From: Balanoglossus misakiensis
Taxonomy: Eukaryota; Hemichordata
NCBI GenBank assembly: GCA_040954595.2
Contig: CM082579.2
Coordinates: forward strand, 14,756,001 to 14,820,000
DNA: 64,000 bases
Reading direction: 5' to 3'
The translations under genes and the position numbers were made by a program. Numbering within the stretch: the first letter of the stretch is position 1; every line of letters begins with the position of its first letter. The notes below the pieces were generated by a model. That model searched no databases, was not told the origin of the DNA, and was given only the letters and a program-made list of their open reading frames with translations. Of this stretch, positions 23,096 through 33,525 are shown piece after piece.

Positions 23096-23612
23096 AAATT
23101 GCTCCAAAATTATAAATACGCAATTTTTGGCAACAATTTAAACAAAACTATGGTTGGTAACTCAGATCACCTATGAAGCTTCATAATAAATTTCAAACAA
23201 GTCAGCTGATCAATTCCAGAAAAGTAGGTTTTTACCGACAATGTGGAAAGAGACAAAAAAAATGCTTAAAAATAGAAAATTCACATTATTAGCTCACAAC
23301 ATGTAGAATTGTGAGAGGATACCATAAGGTACATGCATACCAATTATCAATTTTGAAAGCAATTTGCCCAGTAGTTGTTGAGTTCCCAAGTTTTGACGAA
23401 TTTGACACTTTCCCAGCTAATTTGCATATTTTGGCAATGACAACTTCACTTAGACAAACTCCCATCTACTGCCCTGTCTGCACATTAAATATCAAGGTGA
23501 AATGCCAGTAGTTTCCAAATGTTTGATGTTGATGGACATACAAACATCCATACATACAGGTGCAACTGATCCCGTAAGGTACCATGGTATAAATACATAT
23601 ACCAAATGGGAC
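23096..23612 (+). mobile_element. Hairpin-CTAA family copy
   Basis: Corresponds to 15936-16430 within the duplicated block. The terminal hairpin is AAGGTACCATGGTATAAATA with ATATACCAAATGGGACCTAA. It lies directly before the non-repetitive part of copy B. Confidence 0.78.
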
Positions 23613-25089
23613 CTAATAATTCTGATAAAATGCGTACATACGTACATACATACAAGTCAGCAATAAGGAGACGGGATAGTGGGCTGGCACTGAGTGTCTA
23701 TTTCTATTGCAAATTATAAACATGCAGCAAGTGTAAAAACCACATGTACCTTCAACGTCCTTGGACAACACATTTTTGTAACTTTCCCAGATCAATGGCT
23801 AATATTACTTGCCAAAGGCGACTAGAATTTTGGGGGCCTGATGCAAGTCTGATACATGTACTTCATGATTTAGAGATATGATGAAAATCCTGTCAACCGA
23901 ATTACAGGGAAATCAGATTTTCCATGTAAAATCATATCACCCAAAAGTGTCAAAAATAATTTTGAAACAAAAAGTCTACTCAAAATCATACCAAAATTTA
24001 AATGTTAATGCAGTACGTTAGGCAAGCAATTTGAGAATGAAGAAACTTACAAAATAATTTATAAATTGTAAATAATTTACAAATGCCGCACACAAACTTA
24101 CAATTACTACCATATTACTGAACATGTTAAAAGGACATTGTACCAGCAGAGACATTGTGATCGAGCAATCCCCAAGATATACATGACATGGTCTAATTAC
24201 AAATATTGAATATGTAAAATATGTACACAACACTTCCAGTCTTACAGTACAGTCAGCTGCTTGTGAACAATAGTCATGTAGCTATTTCATCAAATTTACA
24301 GCCCAAGTCTTGCCTATACAATTCTCCCTACTTTAAACACGTTTTAAGCTACCCTAAATGAGTGATGAAAATCTCATACGGTCGATAATTTCAAGATGGC
24401 CGATTTTTGCCATGTTAAAGAAATGGGAGTTCATAAGCTAAAATGATGATGGGTCATTCTTGAACTTTTTAACAGAAAAAATAGCAAAAGTGAAAAAAAG
24501 TTTAATATGCTAACTACCGAGACAGAAATGTTTGACCGAAGGAAGTCATGAAATACAGTAAACATATCATTTCTTCTATCTCTTACTACAGTTGGTTATG
24601 GACTTTCCGCCCAGAATGCAATGAGATTTGACACCTAGCGCAAAGTGAAAAACCTATTTAAGGCAGCCAGAATTTTCTGCATAGTATGACGGAAACATTT
24701 GTAAAGTCATGGCTAGCATGGGTTGGCAGGTTTATGGGACCCGCTCAGGTTCCCTCGAATAACACATAATGCATGATTGGTGACTGATTATTGTTTATTT
24801 GTTGATTTTGTCACATTTTCAGAAAAATCCCTATCAATCAGTCATATTTGTTTGGCCTTGCTATACAGCGCAATATGAATCTTGTTGACTGAAATTGTTG
24901 AGGATAGTGGTACATAAAGGTTACCAATTGGAAAATATTAAAATGATTATTAGTGGTGTCCAACTCTTCATGATAACCAGTTGTGGCTTGCCACCACCAT
25001 AATTTTAAAAGGGTGACTTCACTATTTGATGGGAAAAGGTAGCATTTACAAACAAGCTATGGAGCATGTATACAGCAAGGTGTGCTTAC

Positions 25090-25162
25090 CGGAAAGCGGT
25101 CTTGGATCAGGCCTAGGTATTCTCTTCCTCCTCCGGCATACGTTGAAATGCTGTGTTTAAGA
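25090..25162 (-). other. Exon-like cassette type II, copy B (73 nt)
   Basis: Same cassette as 18353-18425, identical in sequence, with the same minus-strand acceptor (TTTGATTCACAG) and donor (GTAAGC) and the branch-point-like TTACTAAT. Conservation of the cassette above its flanks suggests either functional constraint or gene conversion. No protein family is recognised. Confidence 0.5.
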
Positions 25163-25500
25163 CTGTGAATCAAATATATGCAAATATTAATTAGTAACCA
25201 ATCAACCTTGCTTTAGAATTATGTGGGCCATACAAATTAGTGAAAATATGCAAAACATGGTATAATATAGGGTCAGAAAAAATTTCCAGCCTGTTTGTGT
25301 CATGATTTACATTTTTCTTTCTGGCCTAAAGTATTGTTTTATTTCACTCTAAACAACATTACTTTCCTTCATGCGTCTAATATAATAACAGATCTCTTAG
25401 CCAGTTTGATTAAGCATAGTGTTGGACTAGCACACGTTCAGCCAAAGTTAAAGTATCTCCCTGTGTATTGATATGGGAGTAATTTTAGCTATATGGTTAA

Positions 25501-25847
25501 AGGGACAAAGTCTCTCTGTCGCTGTCCTTTTTCCATTAATTATGTTTGATACAAGACACTGTTTATGTCAATGTACATTTGGATATATAGTGAATAAATG
25601 ATCAACCACACAAAACTTCCATCCCGCTTGTATGATATGAGAGTAAAAACTCGCCCAAAATGAATAAATGGTAAAGAACGATTATTCATTTTGGCGAGTA
25701 TTTTTACTCTCGTGTCTACAAGTGGGACGGAAGTTGTGTGTGGCTGAACGTTCATTCACTATATATCTACATGTAGAATAACAAACGGTGTCTTGTATCA
25801 AATATAATTAATGGAAAAAAGGGCAGCGAGAGAGAGACTTTGTCCCT
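25501..25847. mobile_element. 347-bp foldback MITE, TTAA target, precise empty site in copy A
   Basis: The ends AGGGACAAAGTCTCTCTGTC and GAGAGAGAGACTTTGTCCCT are inverted repeats. TTAA flanks both sides (25497-25500 and 25848-25851). The paralogous site at 19378-19381 has one TTAA and no insert (TATGGTTAAGGAAATGCAT). The arms pair along most of the element, meeting near ATGAATAAATGGTAAAGAA. Related copies lie at 47173 and 48131. No coding capacity. Confidence 0.92.
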
Positions 25848-26089
25848 TTAAGGAAATGCATCCACATTTATTTTATGCTCCACGTGAAGATTTGAACTTG
25901 TGAGTTGTCCATCTAATTCATGACATCACGATCATATCACAAGCAATCGAGGCCAGAATTCGAAGGGGAAAAAACAGGTACATTGTATTGAAAGCTGGAA
26001 TATGTAAATTAGTTCGTAGACATACATTTCTTCCTATTGTTTCGGTTGCAACACCCGATAAAAGCAAATATAAAGCAAGTCATGCTTAC

Positions 26090-26164
26090 CATTGAGCGGT
26101 CTTAAACTCGCCCCGGACAAGGAAGAGAATCCCGAGTTGAAACGCAGACAGTTTCAGGCAGCAT
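26090..26164 (-). other. Exon-like cassette type I, copy B (75 nt)
   Basis: Minus-strand acceptor TTTGATTCACAG, donor GTAAGC, and upstream GGTTACTAACTT, a near-ideal branch-point TACTAAC. It is the cassette closest to the candidate first exon at 27028-27072. Joined in phase 0 it would encode 20 codons (from MLPETVCVSTRDS) and then stop, giving a 35-residue product at most. Otherwise it would be non-coding. Confidence 0.5.
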
Positions 26165-26367
26165 CTGTGAATCAAATAGACATAGAAGTTAGTAACCAGT
26201 CATAGAAGCTCTGCGTGGCAGGGCTGCGTGTTAACGGCTATACCATAGCTCCCACTGGTAGCTTATAACAGTCTCAATGGTGCCAAAAATCTCCCCAACA
26301 ACAAAACCAACCCTGGTCAGTTTATTCGCTATCGCTTTGCCTTAAAAGTTATACTGTAGTGTGTTAC

Positions 26368-26782
26368 CACAGGGGGCTCCTTCCTCCGCGATTTTATTGT
26401 TTGTTTGTTGTTGTTGATTGGCATAATAAACAAATACATATTTCTTTATTAATAAATATGGTTTGTTGACATGTAAGTGTTAGGGTATATTCAACAGTTA
26501 GGGTTACTGTTGGCATTTTTTTCGATCCACGGCCCCGGGCATCACTAAGCCACAGGGGGTGGGGGTGGGGGGGTTTGGGGGGGTGATGCCGGCCATGGAT
26601 CGAAAAAATGCCAACACTAATTCTAACCGTTGAATATACCATAACCTGTCAAATATACCCTAATAACCTAACCCTTACATGTCAACAAACCATATTTATT
26701 AATAAAGAAATATGTATTTGTTTATTATGCCAATCAACAACAACAAACAAACAATAAAATCGCCTAGGGAGAGCCCCCTGTG
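26368..26782. mobile_element. 415-bp palindromic element with G-rich apex
   Basis: The TIR CACAGGGGGCTC is matched by GAGCCCCCTGTG, flanked by a 7-bp direct repeat GTGTTAC (26361-26367 and 26783-26789). The arms are about 150 bp and nearly perfectly complementary, including ATTTTATTGTTTGTTTGTTG, ACATATTTCTTTATTAATAA and the inner ATCGAAAAAATGCCAACA. The loop holds GGGGGTGGGGGTGGGGGGG followed by TTTGGGGGGG, a G-quadruplex-type motif. Short TIRs beginning CA(C)AGGGG are reminiscent of hAT, but that group normally duplicates 8 bp, so the superfamily is unsettled. Confidence 0.85.
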
Positions 26783-27027
26783 GTGTTACGGTACCACCTG
26801 CTCCACAATAACAAAGCTGACTCGAGCCAACGAACGACGTACAATTTACTCGCACGGTGTAATATAACGCACAAATTCCATGCGACTGTGAGTTTACTGT
26901 TTGGTGCTGTAACGCTTCCCAAAGTCAGAATTTCGATGTTGGGGGGACCCTCTCGCCCTACCACGACCAGTTTTTGCGAGAAGGAGTGTACATGTACTTG
27001 TAAAATAACATTAAATGCCATGCTTAC

Positions 27028-27072
27028 CAGAGAAACGACATCATCAAGCATGGAGGCGACCGGGACCTCCAT
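27028..27072 (-). other. Candidate first coding exon of the minus-strand cassette transcript
   Basis: On the minus strand an ATG at 27072 opens 15 codons, MEVPVASMLDDVVSL, then CTG followed by GTAAGCATGG, a strong donor. The donor context CATGCTTACCA (plus strand) is shared with the type I cassette at 26090. If unspliced, the frame runs 102 codons to 26764, into the palindromic element. The start codon lies inside a 15-bp perfect hairpin (27042-27080). Protein identity is unknown, and it could equally be a non-coding 5' exon. Confidence 0.4.
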
Positions 27073-27080
27073 GCTTGATG
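27042..27080. promoter_or_regulatory. 15-bp perfect hairpin over the putative start codon
   Basis: CATCAAGCATGGAGG (27042-27056) pairs with CCTCCATGCTTGATG (27066-27080) around a 9-nt loop. In a minus-strand transcript it would place the candidate ATG in a stable stem just upstream of the donor. A role in translation or splicing is only inference; it might be a small foldback duplication. Confidence 0.45.
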
Positions 27081-27589
27081 AACGTCAAAGCTGCAATGAT
27101 TTTTCAAATGCAATGGTCAGCGGTACGAGAACGAGGCACCAGCTGTGCGTCAATTATGCAACTTACTTACTACTCAATCAGAATCCTGCTTCAACATGAC
27201 GTAACACTAATTAGTCAAAGAATGCAATGCAACGTATGTGTGCGGGTGGAGAATGCGCCTCACGTCAATGCAGACACACCAGACACACACACTGAAATGC
27301 AAATTGAGGAATTATGTCACGGTGTTCTTTGGAAGTGCGAATGAATAAAATATTTCGTTTTCTTCAGTGTTTTTGTACTACAAAAAAAATTGCTAAAAAA
27401 CGACTAGCAAGCGCTTATGCAATGAAATACAAATAAATATAATTATCGCCAATTGGAAATGGAACGTCAATCCGCATTTGTCAAAAAATAACAGAAAAGA
27501 CAAAGGAGCTGAGACGTCCTAAAATAAAAGGAATGACCTCTCTGTTCTGACCTGTATGAGGAAGCCCTATTGTAATACGCAATATGTAG

Positions 27590-27900
27590 GATCATGCTAC
27601 CATCCGCCATTCTGATTGGACGAGAGATCAATCCATCGATACGAAAGTACTCCATAGAGCACTGCTAAAACTGGCCCCTGAACTAATAGCATGCAACAGG
27701 GAAAACGTGACTAAATAAAAAAAAATATAGCTGATAAATTTACGGACGGCCGGTTTATTTTTTAACTGCTCTATTGGAACTGTTGTCACTGTCATGCACG
27801 ATGCATGTCTTGTCATTGCGCACTCGTGTTAACATTCATCAGAGCGCCTTTCGATCAATTCGTAACGTTTACATTAGACTCGAGTTCATTTTCGTTATGA
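27590..27900 (+). repeat. Genomic paralogue of the foldback spacer
   Basis: Aligns with 31165-31470. Shared landmarks are CTGATTGGAC, a 31-bp identical block (27655-27685 = 31216-31246; starts TAGAGCACTGCTAAAACTGG), GGAACTGYTGT, GTTAACATTCAT/GTTTACATTCAT and CCATTCGTAAC/CAATTCGTAAC. The remainder has diverged strongly. Either this is the source of a fragment captured by the foldback element, or both derive from an older dispersed repeat. Confidence 0.7.
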
Positions 27901-28671
27901 AAATGACATTGATATACACAAAGTCGATTACTGATATAAAATAATAGCAATAACCCTAACCATAGATTAGGCTATAGCATTCCGGTATTTTTTTCAATAT
28001 CACTCAGGAAGGATTCTATAACAGTCTGTTTTGTATCGGGATGTATAATTTAATATCCATACTACAAAACAAATATCAGCGGTAACTCAGAAAATATTGT
28101 TGAAAATTTGTTCTCTGTAGGCCTAACCATGGTAAGATAATGCAATGCCGGTAAGTATTTTGGAAGTCAAGGTTGCATTGTATTGTCTGGTGTTCAAATA
28201 ATCACAAACATCCCGGAAGACTAAATTCTTTCTGTCAAAACCACTTCTGCAACGACAAGAACTTTCAGGGCAGGCAAAACCATGGCATGAAGACGATATG
28301 AAGTCGATGAGTTAATGTTATGTTGAACCCGGCCACTTTACGTATCTTAACTATTCACACATTGACCATTCTATAATTCTCTCCCTTTTAATGTCTTCTT
28401 TGTGGTTTGTTTGTAAAAATGTTGCCTGTGTTGAAACTTGACTACTTGTCACTTTTGCCTACCAAGAATAATATGACCAAAAGGGGTGGCATGAAATTCT
28501 AGACTGTAACAAAACTCGATTTCATGACCCAAAGTTTGATTTTATGTGTTTTTGGTTTGGACGTGGCAAAGACATGTAAATTCCGACCACCTATACACCA
28601 TCCATACATGTATGAATCGACATCATTTATTGCACGAGAGACTTCAAGCAAGCATTCCATCATCGCAAAAG
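27901..28671. other. AT-rich intergenic DNA, no gene seen
   Basis: No element termini, RNA gene or splice-bounded coding segment was recognised on either strand. Confidence 0.55.
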
Positions 28672-28701
28672 GACAAAGAGAGAGCGACTTTGTCTCTTTA
28701 A
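28672..28701. mobile_element. Remnant end of the AGGGACAAAG MITE family
   Basis: AGAGAGAGCGACTTTGTCTC then TTTAA matches the right terminus (GAGAGAGACTTTGTCCCTTTAA) of the 25501 MITE with a few changes. The rest of the element is not visible, so this is a decayed stub. Confidence 0.45.
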
Positions 28702-29349
28702 ATTAATTTAGCAAGTTCAAAGTGAATGCCCACATGAAAACCTTTACTCAGCAATTTTTTTTGTAATTAATAAAACTAGGTTTGGTATGTTTTTGCGCTT
28801 GTTTTATTTTCCTTTTGTCTATAAATAGTCGTATATTTTAAAACAGCTAAAATGAGTCAAATGGGGCATTTTTCCATCCCACCTCATCCTAGCTAAGAGC
28901 TTCAGTGCCGGTCACCTCCACAAAATTAATTTACCACGAACAAATTGAAATACAGCCAATCGGAAAAAGTGCGCCACCACATGGTCATTTGAAGACTTTT
29001 ATGCTCTCTTCTGGCCGTAAACGCATGTGATCTGGAATAAATCGAACATCGATCGTGTTTTATTTATTTTCACCACCAGCGAAAATCTACGACGGCCCAA
29101 CCGCAGATTATTGCTGCTCCATACAACAACCGGCTTAAACTGTTCTGTGCATGTGTTTTGTGTTCTGGTGGCGTTTGCGGGTCTGAGACGTCATTTGTAG
29201 AAGGCCCTATTCGTTTTCTACCAATAACTTTTACCAACCATGCTAGAACTATTTCGTTTTCTTTGACGACGCTTGACACTTTTCTTGCTTTGTTGTTAGT
29301 ACATGTAGTTTGTTTGTTCGTTACGTCTGTTACTGGGGTTCTTCACTTG
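28702..29349. other. Intergenic DNA left of the foldback element
   Basis: A 64-codon plus-strand frame (29158-29352) and an overlapping minus frame have no recognisable motif or splice context. The interval ends in CTTCACTTG (29341-29349), the left target duplication of the foldback element. Confidence 0.55.
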
Positions 29350-30949
29350 TAGTCTGGTTACACTATGAGATAGGTGCCGTTAATCAGAATTTTTGGTAAG
29401 GAAGGTTTGAGAAGTCCATTCTATGTAAAAAATGGTGCTCATTCCAAAAAAGTCAGTCTTATTAACCCCACTCAAGACAAAATTGCCATTTTGGCCATTT
29501 TTAACCCCAAAATGGTCTTTTTTTAGAAAACACTAAAAACACATTGTTTTCGTCACATTCTGAGATCTGATAACATATGATATGCTTATTCTATGTAAAA
29601 TTTGGTGAATATTACGAAAAAAGTAGTTCGATTGACCCAAAACAACAGAAAATTGCCTTTTTGACCAATTTTTGCCCCAAAAACGTCATTTTTAGAAAAA
29701 AAATAAAACACACGGTTTTCTTCATAATGATTGATCTGGTGATATATGGAAAGTCAATTCTATGTTAAAAGTGGTGACTTTAAAAAATAAAGCAGTCTTT
29801 TTGACCTCAATCAATACAAAAATGCCATTTTTGGCCACTTTTTGTGGTCAAAAAAGGTCATTTTTACAAAAAAACTAAAAATAAATTGTGTTTATCATAT
29901 TCAGAGATCATTGGATATATGAAATGTCCATTCTATGTAAAAAATGGTGCTGATTCCAGAAATAGCAGTCTTATTGACCCTACTCAAGAAAAAATGCCAT
30001 TTTTGCCACTTTTTGCCCCAAAACTTCATTTTCAGAAAACACACAAAATTTATATATTTTCTTCACTTTCGGAGATCTGATAATGTATTATATGCCCACC
30101 CTATGTAAAATCTGGTGATTATTCGAAAAAAGCAGATTTATTGACCCAACCTAATGCAAAAATGCCCTTTTGGAAAGTTTTTGCCCCAAAAGGCCATTTT
30201 TAGAAAAAAATTTAAAAACAAACTTTTCTTCATAAAGCTCAGAGATCATGTGATATATGAAATGTTCATCCTATGTAAAAAATGGTGCTGATTCCAGAAA
30301 TAGCAGTCTTATTGATCCTACTCAAGAAAAAATGCCATTTTGCCACTTTTTGCCCCCAAAACGTCATTTTCAGAAAACACTCAAAATTTATATATTTTCT
30401 TCACTTTCGGAGATCTGATAATGAATTATATGCCCACTGTATGTGAAAAATTTCCAAAAAAGCAGTTTTATTGATGCCACTCAAGATAAAAGTGCCTTTT
30501 TGGCAAGTTTTTGCTCAAAAAGTGTCATTTCTAGAAAATACGAAAATTATGCCATTTTCTTCCCATTGGTGATCAAATGATAAATAAAAGTACTAAAAAA
30601 CCCACTCTTACTGACCCCACTGAGGGAAAAAAATATCATTTTGGCCTCTTTGCTCAAAAAGGTAACTGTTAGAAAAAATAAATACAAACTTATTCCTTTA
30701 TATTCAGAGCCCTTGTGATGTATGTAAATTCGTTTTTTTTGTGTGTGTGTGTGCAAAAAATATGCTGATACCAGCACAACGGTCTTATTGAGACACCCCG
30801 CTCAGTACAAAATTGCCATTTAGCCATCTTTTGGTCAACAATAGGCATTTTCAGAAAACAAATATAATTGATGTTTTTGCCTTTTGTGTTCTGATGTTGT
30901 ATATGCATATTTAAAACGCCATAACCATATAATGTCAATTAAATTGATG

Positions 30950-31480
30950 ATATTGAAAGACAGGGTTGCCACAATTTGGCAAATTTAGCCCAAAACTGAA
31001 CTTAACAATAAGATGATCCATGTATACGCACTGTCTACTATAAGTCGATTATGCGTGGTGTGGAATATTTAGGTTCAGATATGCCAGCTCGGGAGAGAGT
31101 GTTGAAATTTATTCTCTTCAATCTGAATACAAAATCAGAAATTATATTATAATTTATATCATGATACCTCCGTCATACTGATTGGACAGGAGTGCAACGA
31201 TGCTAGAATACTCAATAGAGCACTGCTAAAACTGGCCCCTGAACTAGCACGCAGCAGGAAAAATGTGGGTTTAAACTAAATAAACATAAAACCCTTGACG
31301 TTTTAATTTGGAACTGCTGTATGGGAAAATTTGGGCAATGTGCAATGCCTTTCTTTTGTCATCTGTATCATGTTTAGAGCTTGGTCCCGGGCGGCGTGTT
31401 TACATTCATTGACGCGAGTTTTGTTCCATTCGTAACTTCTTTTCCTCTCGACGCTGTTTCATCATCATTATGAGTTCAAC
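30950..31480. other. Foldback spacer carrying a paralogue of 27590-27900
   Basis: The single-copy centre between the arms contains, at 31165-31470, a diverged copy of genomic DNA found 3.5 kb upstream, including the 31-bp identical block at 31216-31246. Pack-MULE-like capture is one explanation. No exon structure is visible inside it. Confidence 0.65.
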
Positions 31481-33339
31481 TTGGGCTAATTTTGCAAAAA
31501 CTCCAAATACAAACATTTTTTCGGTACAAAATGGCTAAAATGATAATTTTTTCTTGAGTAGATCTATTTTTGGCTACAAATAGCAAAAAAGGCAATTTTG
31601 ACAACCAGAGTGCCGTTTTTGGAATAGTCACCAAATTTTACACAGAATGGACTTTTCATACATGATCAGATCTCTGAATATGAAGAAAACAATTTGTCTT
31701 TAGTTTGTTTGTTTTTAATGAACATTTTTGACCAAAAAAGTGGCCGAAATTACAAATTTCAATTGAATAGGGTAAGTAAGACTTCCGTTTTTGGAACAGT
31801 AACCACGTTTCAATATAGAATGGGCTTTTATTTATAATAAGATCACCGAAAGTGAAGAAAAGAGAATGCTTATTAATATATTCTTAAAAATAACAATTTT
31901 GTGCAAAACTTAGCCAAAAAGGTGATTTCATCATGGTTGAGGTAATTAAGACTGCATTTCTGGAATCAACACCTATTTTACAATAAATGTACTTTTCACA
32001 CATCATAGAATCTCCAAATAAGAATCAAACAGTTTGTTTATAATGATTTTCGAAAAGTGGCTTTTTGGGCAAAAACTTGTCAAAAAAGCACTGTTTTCTT
32101 GAGTGGCGCTAGTAATTTTTTTTTGAATTTTTTCACATAGAGTGGGTACATAATACATCATCATCTCCGAAAGTGAAGAAAATATAAAAGTTTTGGGTGT
32201 TTTCTAGAAATGACACTTTTTGGGCAAAAACTTGCCAAAGGGCACTTTTATCTTGGGTGGCATCAATAAAACTGCTTTTTTGGAAATTTTTCACATAAAG
32301 TGGGCATATAATACATTATCAGATCTCCGAAAGTGAAGAAAATATATAAATTTTGAGTGTTTTCTGAAAATGACGTTTTTGGGGCAAAAAGTGGCAAAAA
32401 TGGCATTTTTTCTTGAGTAGGATCAATAAGACTGCTATTTCTGGAATTAGCACCATTTTTTACATAGTTTGAACACTTCATATATCACATGATCTCTGAG
32501 CTTTATGAAGAAAAGTTTGTTTTTAATTTTTTTTTCTAAAAACGGCCTTTTTGGGTAATAACTTTCCAAAAGGGCATTTTTGCATTAGGTTGGGTCAATA
32601 AATCTGCTTTTTTGGAATAATCACCAAGTTTTACATAGGATAGGCATATAAGTGAAGAAAATATATAAATTTTGAGTGTTTTCTAAAAATGACGTTTTGG
32701 GGCAAAAAGTGGCAAAAATGGCATTTTTTTTCTTGAGTAGGGTCAATAAGACTGCTATTTCTGAAATCAGCACCGTTTTTTACATAGAATGGACACTTCA
32801 TATATCCAATGATCTCTGAATATGAAAAACACAATTTATTTTTAGTTTTTTTGTAAAAATGACCTTTTTTGACCTCAAAAAGTGGCCAAAAATGGCATTT
32901 TTGTATTGATTGAGGTCAAAAAGACTGCTTTTTTTTTAAAGTCACCACTTTTAACATAGAATTGACTTTCCATATATCACCAGATCAACTATTATGAAGA
33001 AAACCGTGTTTTTTAATTTTTTTCTAAAAATGACGTTTTTTTGGCAAAAAATGGTCAAAAAGGCAATTTTCTGTTGTTTTGGGTCAATCGAACTATTTTT
33101 TTCGTAATATTCACCAAATTTTACATAGAATAGGCATATCATATGTCATCAGATCTTAGAATGTGACGAAAACAGTGTGTTTTTAGTGTTTTCTAAAAAA
33201 ACACCATTTTTGGGTTAAAAATGGCCAAAATGGCAATTTTGTCTTGAGTGGGGTCAATAAGACCATTTTTTTACATATAATGGACCTCTTAAACCTTCCT
33301 TACCAAAAATTCTGATTAACGGCATCTAGCTCCTGGACT

Positions 33340-33422
33340 AGGTCCCCTGCCCCATTCCCACTGCCATCGGCGCTACGCTCAAGGGCGCAGCCAGCGGTGG
33401 GAATGGGGCAGGGAACAGACTA
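33340..33422. repeat. Nested hairpin at the right end of the foldback
   Basis: ACTAGGTCCCCTGCCCCATT followed by CCCACTG pairs with GTGGGAATGGGGCAGGG followed by AACAGACTA, a stem of about 20 bp with a GC-rich loop of about 20 bp. The left end has only about 20 bp between TAGTCTG and the arm, so this hairpin is an extra at the right terminus. Confidence 0.7.
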
Positions 33423-33525
33423 CTTCACTTGTGGAATAAAGTGCTCATTTCTTGTGTATCTGCATTTTGTCGATGTTATCGCTCCTCTGGCAGAGAAGCC
33501 AGGGTGCTAGCTGTTGGCTTTAATA

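Larger units (their letters stand above)
22320..26214 (+). repeat. Segmental duplication, copy B
   Basis: Direct counterpart of 14140-19727, about 7 kb downstream in equivalent positions. It lacks the 17126 TIR element and about 0.6 kb present in A after TAGGGTCAGA. It carries a 347-bp MITE at 25501 that A lacks, and about 230 bp at roughly 24738-24960 (CGCTCAGGTTCCCTCG to TTAGTGGTGTCC) not found in A. Identity by eye is about 90% or higher in alignable parts. Confidence 0.88.
29350..33422. mobile_element. 4.07-kb foldback (MULE-like) element with tandem-unit arms
   Basis: CTTCACTTG occurs directly on each side (29341-29349 and 33423-33431), giving a 9-bp target duplication. The termini TAGTCTG and CAGACTA are inverted. 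The arms (about 29371-30930 and 31480-33328) are collinear inverted copies; the outermost match is TGCCGTTAATCAGAATTTTT, then GGTAAGGAAGGTTT. Each arm consists of degenerate units of about 168 bp marked by GAGATC(T/A)..GATA, CTATGTAAAA(A)T(C/G)TGGTG and TTGACCC. A spacer of about 550 bp separates them. Long inverted arms made of subrepeats with 9-bp duplications match Foldback/Mutator-like elements (family knowledge). No transposase remains, and open frames here are unit shadows. Confidence 0.88.

Noticed and set aside
26764-27344. Overlapping frames of 102, 139 and 109 codons on both strands
   Set aside because: They overlap each other, and the minus one runs into the palindromic element. 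Only the first 15 codons of the minus frame, ending at a strong donor, seemed worth keeping as a candidate exon.
29577-33142. Short frames such as those at 29577-29768 and 32951-33142 that look like homologous proteins on opposite strands
   Set aside because: They are the same subrepeat of the foldback arms read in mirror positions. Stops and frames vary between units.
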